DNA of 64,000 bases from Pseudomonas sp. SDI (GTDB lineage: Bacteria; Pseudomonadota; Gammaproteobacteria; Pseudomonadales; Pseudomonadaceae): positions 1-64,000 of the forward strand of contig NZ_QETK01000029.1 of NCBI RefSeq assembly GCF_003105155.1. Reading direction: 5' to 3'. This document shows, piece by piece, positions 61,145-64,000 of this stretch; positions within the stretch are counted from its first letter, which is position 1, and each line of letters starts with the position of its first letter. The notes beneath the pieces were generated by a model. That model worked only from the letters and a program-made list of their open reading frames with translations. It searched no databases and was not told the origin of the DNA. Both the position numbers and the translations under genes were made by a program.

Positions 61145-61178
61145 AAAAAGCCCCGACTCTTACGAGCCGGGGCTTTTT
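61145..61178. terminator. Bidirectional rho-independent terminator, ponA/maeB
   Basis: AAAAAGCCCCG and CGGGGCTTTTT pair around a short loop, with T-runs on both strands. It sits between the convergent stops. Confidence 0.9.
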
Positions 61179-61197
61179 GGTACAACGCTACAACGGC

Positions 61198-62466
61198 TTA
61201 ACCGTTGAACACGTCGTCCACGCTGTTCAGCGGGTAGTTCTTCGGATACGGCAGGGTCGCCACACCGGTCTCGATAGCCGCTTTAGCCACCGCATCGGAG
61301 ATCACGGTGATCAGACGGGCATCCATTGGCTTCGGAATGATGTACTCACGGCCGAACTCCAGTGCCTGACCGCCGTAGGCATCGCAGACTTCCTTAGGCA
61401 CTGGCAGCTTGGCCAGGTCTTTCAGGGCGATGGCTGCAGCAATCTTCATCTCTTCGTTGATGCGCTTGGCGCGAACGTCCAGGGCGCCACGGAAGATGAA
61501 CGGGAAGCCCAGTACGTTGTTGACCTGGTTCGGGTAGTCGGAACGACCGGTCGCCATGATCACGTCGCTACGGGTAGCGTGCGCCAGCTCAGGGGCGATT
61601 TCCGGATCCGGGTTCGAGCAGGCGAACACGATCGGGTTGGCCGCCATCGACTTCAGGCCTTCAGCGCTCAGCAGGTTCGGGCCGGACAGACCAACGAACA
61701 CGTCGGCGCCGTCGAGGGCATCGGCCAGGGTGCGCTTGTCGGTAGCGTGGGCGAAGACCGCCTTGTACTGGTTCAGGTCGTCACGGCCGGAGTGGATCAC
61801 ACCGGTACGGTCAACCATGAAGATGTTTTCAACGTTGGCCCCCATGCTCACCAGCAACTTCATGCAGGAGATGGCGGCAGCGCCGGCGCCCAGGCAGACG
61901 ATCTTGGCGTCGGGCAGGGTTTTGCCAGCGATTTCCAGGGCGTTGATCATGCCGGCAGCGGTCACGATCGCCGTACCGTGCTGGTCGTCATGGAATACCG
62001 GGATGTCGCACTGTTCGATCAGCGCGCGCTCGATCTCGAAGCACTCAGGTGCCTTGATGTCTTCCAGGTTGATGCCACCGAAGGTGATGGAGATGCGCTT
62101 GACGGTGTCGATGAACGCTTGTGGGCTCTCGGCGTCGACTTCGATGTCGAACACGTCGATACCGGCGAAACGCTTGAACAGAACGCCCTTGCCTTCCATG
62201 ACCGGCTTGGACGCCAGTGGGCCAAGGTTACCCAGGCCAAGGATGGCGGTGCCGTCGGAGATGACTGCTACCAGATTGCCCTTGCCGGTGTACTTGTAGG
62301 CCAGCTCAGGATCGCGACCGATTTCACGTACGGGTTCGGCAACACCCGGGCTGTAGGCCAGCGACAGGTCGCGAGCAGTCGCGGTTGGCTTGGTGAGCTC
62401 GACGCTCAGTTTCCCCGGACGAGGCTGAGCATGATATTCGAGAGCGGCAGTTTTCAAATCTGACAT
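61198..62466 (-). CDS. maeB: Malic enzyme (short MaeB type)
   Basis: A 422-residue enzyme that oxidatively decarboxylates malate to pyruvate, making NAD(P)H. It has the N-terminal catalytic SLAYSPGVAEPVREI, the metal site VFHDDQHGTAIVTAAGMINA and the cofactor fold KIVCLGAGAAAISCMKLLVS. Unlike E. coli MaeB it has no C-terminal phosphotransacetylase-like domain, as is normal in Pseudomonas. ATG 62466 (MSDLKTAALEYHAQP) is preferred over 62475, where the ribosome site would touch the start. Confidence 0.93.
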   Translation of the reverse strand: MSDLKTAALEYHAQPRPGKLSVELTKPTATARDLSLAYSPGVAEPVREIGRDPELAYKYTGKGNLVAVISDGTAILGLGNLGPLASKPVMEGKGVLFKRFAGIDVFDIEVDAESPQAFIDTVKRISITFGGINLEDIKAPECFEIERALIEQCDIPVFHDDQHGTAIVTAAGMINALEIAGKTLPDAKIVCLGAGAAAISCMKLLVSMGANVENIFMVDRTGVIHSGRDDLNQYKAVFAHATDKRTLADALDGADVFVGLSGPNLLSAEGLKSMAANPIVFACSNPDPEIAPELAHATRSDVIMATGRSDYPNQVNNVLGFPFIFRGALDVRAKRINEEMKIAAAIALKDLAKLPVPKEVCDAYGGQALEFGREYIIPKPMDARLITVISDAVAKAAIETGVATLPYPKNYPLNSVDDVFNG

Positions 62467-62644
62467 GGTGGGCATTCCGCTATTTACTGTTCTGACGGAC
62501 CGCCGAGGATACGCAAAGAGCCAAGGGCCGACAAGACTGGCCAGTCACTTGTGTCAAGGCCTTTAACCTACGACTTTCCGCCAAGAGCCGCAGCCTGCAA
62601 GGGTTTCAGTGTGTACAATTCATTTTAAAAATGTCCACAATTTT

Positions 62645-63463
62645 TCATCTTTCTACCCGTTCGAGCATCGTCGGGTCGGTCAATGGCAGCATCCAGCGCT
62701 GCTGACCCGGCTTCAGGCCACCTTTGCGGGAACGATCCAGCACCCAACCGCGTGCTTCGATGCGGCGCCCTTCCAGGTCGGCGAAGAACGTCGCGGGGAA
62801 ATTGCGCTGCAAGCGAGCGGGCACCTGCAGCACCAACGAATCGTCGATTTCCAGCCAGATCCCCCCGCGATTGCGCTCGATAGCCCGTACCTGCCCCGAG
62901 ATCACGGCAAAGCCAGACTGGCTGAGCCGCCCGGCCGGGATCACTGGCGAGCGCCGCCAGAGCCCCAGCCCGGCCTGTCGGGCGGCCTGTTCGGCCGGTT
63001 GCTGGCAGCCGGCCAGATCGACGTTCGGCGCCACCGCAACACGGTAGCCAAGGCCCTCGCTGAGCAGGGTGGCTTCAAGATTGTCGCCAGAGCGGTCATA
63101 GATATGCGCCAGGGTGCGCCCGTACTTGTCCTGCGCCTCGGCGCCAGGCACCAACTGCAACTGGCCGTCGCTGGCCTTGACCAGCGCCTGCAGGCGCTGG
63201 CGCGCCGCCTCGGCGAAGGCTTCGCTGGTGCGGCCCTTACGGCCGATTTCCGGGGCATTGATGCCAATCAGACGAACGCTGCGACCGTCGGTCAGGCGCA
63301 CCGTGTCGCCATCGACCACCTGACGCACCTGCACCGGCTGTGGGTTGACCGGCTGCGGGCAGAAGCTGGCGGCCTGAGCCTGAATAGCGGCCATAAAAAA
63401 GGCGCCCGCAAGGGACGCCTTTTTCAGCTGCAACGCAAAACCCCTGGGGCTTGCGTCGGGCAT
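62645..63463 (-). CDS. Secreted SNase-fold nuclease
   Basis: A 272-residue thermonuclease-like protein. The signal peptide (KKASLAGAFFMAAIQAQA) is followed by an SNase domain with VRQVVDGDTVRLTDGRSVRL, IGINAPEIGRKG, the catalytic arginine region EAQDKYGRTLAHIY, and LLSEGLGYRVAVAP. A beta-rich C-terminal extension (about residues 185-272) resembles an OB fold. It starts 2 bases after the rpmE stop, and the signal-peptide codons overlap a strong terminator. An internal ATG at 63394 would give a leaderless form with no clear ribosome site. Confidence 0.85.
   Translation of the reverse strand: MPDASPRGFALQLKKASLAGAFFMAAIQAQAASFCPQPVNPQPVQVRQVVDGDTVRLTDGRSVRLIGINAPEIGRKGRTSEAFAEAARQRLQALVKASDGQLQLVPGAEAQDKYGRTLAHIYDRSGDNLEATLLSEGLGYRVAVAPNVDLAGCQQPAEQAARQAGLGLWRRSPVIPAGRLSQSGFAVISGQVRAIERNRGGIWLEIDDSLVLQVPARLQRNFPATFFADLEGRRIEARGWVLDRSRKGGLKPGQQRWMLPLTDPTMLERVER
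63395..63424 (-). terminator. rpmE terminator embedded in the nuclease signal-peptide codons
   Basis: On the minus strand AAAAAGGCG...CGCCTTTTTT forms a stem ending in six T, 41 bases after the rpmE stop and inside the nuclease reading frame (codons for KKASLAGAFF). Transcripts from rpmE would mostly stop here, attenuating the nuclease. Confidence 0.85.
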
Positions 63464-63465
63464 TC

Positions 63466-63678
63466 TTACTTCTTGCCGAACGCAGCGAAGCGATCTTCGA
63501 AGCGCTTGACGCGACCGCCAGTATCCAGAGTCTTCTGCTTACCGGTGTAGAACGGGTGGCACTCGTTGCAAACGTCGGTACCCAGTGGAGCGCACAGGGT
63601 CGAACGAGTCTCGAACTTGTTGCCGCAGCTGCAGGTAACAGCGACGATTTCGTAGTTCGGGTGAATTTCTGGCTTCAT
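63466..63678 (-). CDS. rpmE: 50S ribosomal protein L31
   Basis: A 70-residue ribosomal protein of the zinc-binding (C+) form with cysteines C16, C18, C37 and C40 (VTCSCGNKFETRS; DVCNECHPFYTGKQK). ATG 63678 has GAGGAAG upstream. It is divergent from priA, as in other pseudomonads. Confidence 0.97.
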   Translation of the reverse strand: MKPEIHPNYEIVAVTCSCGNKFETRSTLCAPLGTDVCNECHPFYTGKQKTLDTGGRVKRFEDRFAAFGKK

Positions 63679-63849
63679 GGGGTCTTCCTCAGTGCTGACG
63701 TGCCGCCACTCAACACCATTGTTGAATACCGCACGCAAAATAGGGCCCGAATGATACCAGAGCCAAGCGTCGACGCAAGTTGTCGCTTGCACCGACGGTC
63801 GTCTGCTAGGCTCGCCGGTTCAGGAATTCCCCTTCAGAGATCTTGCCGC

Positions 63850-64000
63850 GTGTCCGACGTCATTCTTCGCCTTGCCCTGCCCTCGCCCCTGCGGCGGCTG
63901 TTCGATTACAGGGCTCCCGCGGGCATGGCGCGTACGGCGTTCACCCCCGGCATGCGCGTGCGCGTGCCGTTTGGCCGGCGGGAGATGATCGGCGTACTGA
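63850..64000 (+). CDS. priA: Primosomal protein N' (PriA helicase), 5' end
   Basis: The first 50 codons, from GTG 63850 to the window edge, read MSDVILRLALPSPLRRLFDY... and GMRVRVPFGRREMIGVL, the N-terminal 3'-DNA-end-binding domain of PriA. PriA restarts stalled replication forks. The synteny rpmE/priA supports the call. The rest of the gene lies beyond the window. Confidence 0.9.
   Translation, partial: MSDVILRLALPSPLRRLFDYRAPAGMARTAFTPGMRVRVPFGRREMIGVL

Noticed and set aside
1..64000. CRISPR arrays, rRNA, tRNA genes, prophage
   Set aside because: No regularly spaced repeats, no rRNA-like stretches, no cloverleaf with conserved T-arm, and no phage structural genes were seen.

Overview
The window is Pseudomonas chromosome, most likely P. 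putida group (P. putida, P. entomophila, P. mosselii or close). The reasons are the high-GC codon use, the choline/betaine locus betIBA-betT-cbcXWV-sdaB-gbdR, the conserved block gltB-gltD-hemE / aroB-aroK-pil-ponA-maeB-rpmE-priA, and the short inverted REP elements between convergent genes. The species cannot be fixed from this sequence alone. Most operon starts overlap the preceding stop, and several starts are GTG or TTG.

Bases 1-3424 are an accessory type VI secretion island. Two tandem Hcp / effector / immunity modules share a 491-base near-identical stretch and then diverge, and the relic of a third module lies between them. An IS630-type transposase fragment follows (3471-3973) and cuts a minus-strand gene. 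From 4248 to 5097 there are two small conserved genes. Bases 5100-5800 are a graveyard: an internally deleted HMG-CoA reductase relic, and the junction of a carnitine dehydrogenase and thioesterase operon of which only the gene ends remain.

Bases 6038-19348 form the glycine betaine/choline island. It holds the regulator GbdR, L-serine dehydratase, the CbcXWV ABC importer, the BCCT choline transporter BetT, and BetI-BetB-BetA. A 20-bp perfect palindrome lies in the betT/betI gap and is a likely BetI operator. A spaced 12-bp direct repeat in the sdaB/cbcX gap is a candidate GbdR site. Together these genes import choline and betaine, oxidise choline to betaine, and deaminate the serine that betaine catabolism yields.

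Bases 19445-32566 carry a large dermonecrotic-toxin-like protein with a possible C-terminal ADP-ribosyltransferase domain. They also hold a K+/H+ antiporter, a large mechanosensitive channel, SelO, thioredoxin 2, a solo ParA, a LysR/MFS divergent pair and a small OB-fold periplasmic protein.

Bases 32632-43754 are one minus-strand block: a chitin-type lytic polysaccharide monooxygenase (GbpA/AA10), a cytochrome b561, and a complete type II secretion operon gspC-D-E-F-G-H-I-J-K-L-M. The layout suggests that the LPMO is the secretion substrate and that the cytochrome may serve it.

Bases 43952-64000 are housekeeping: hemE, gltD, gltB, a DamX-like AAA/SPOR protein, aroB, aroK, a compact pilM-pilN-pilOP-pilQ cluster with a PilO-PilP fusion, ponA, maeB, a secreted SNase-fold nuclease, rpmE, and the 5' end of priA.
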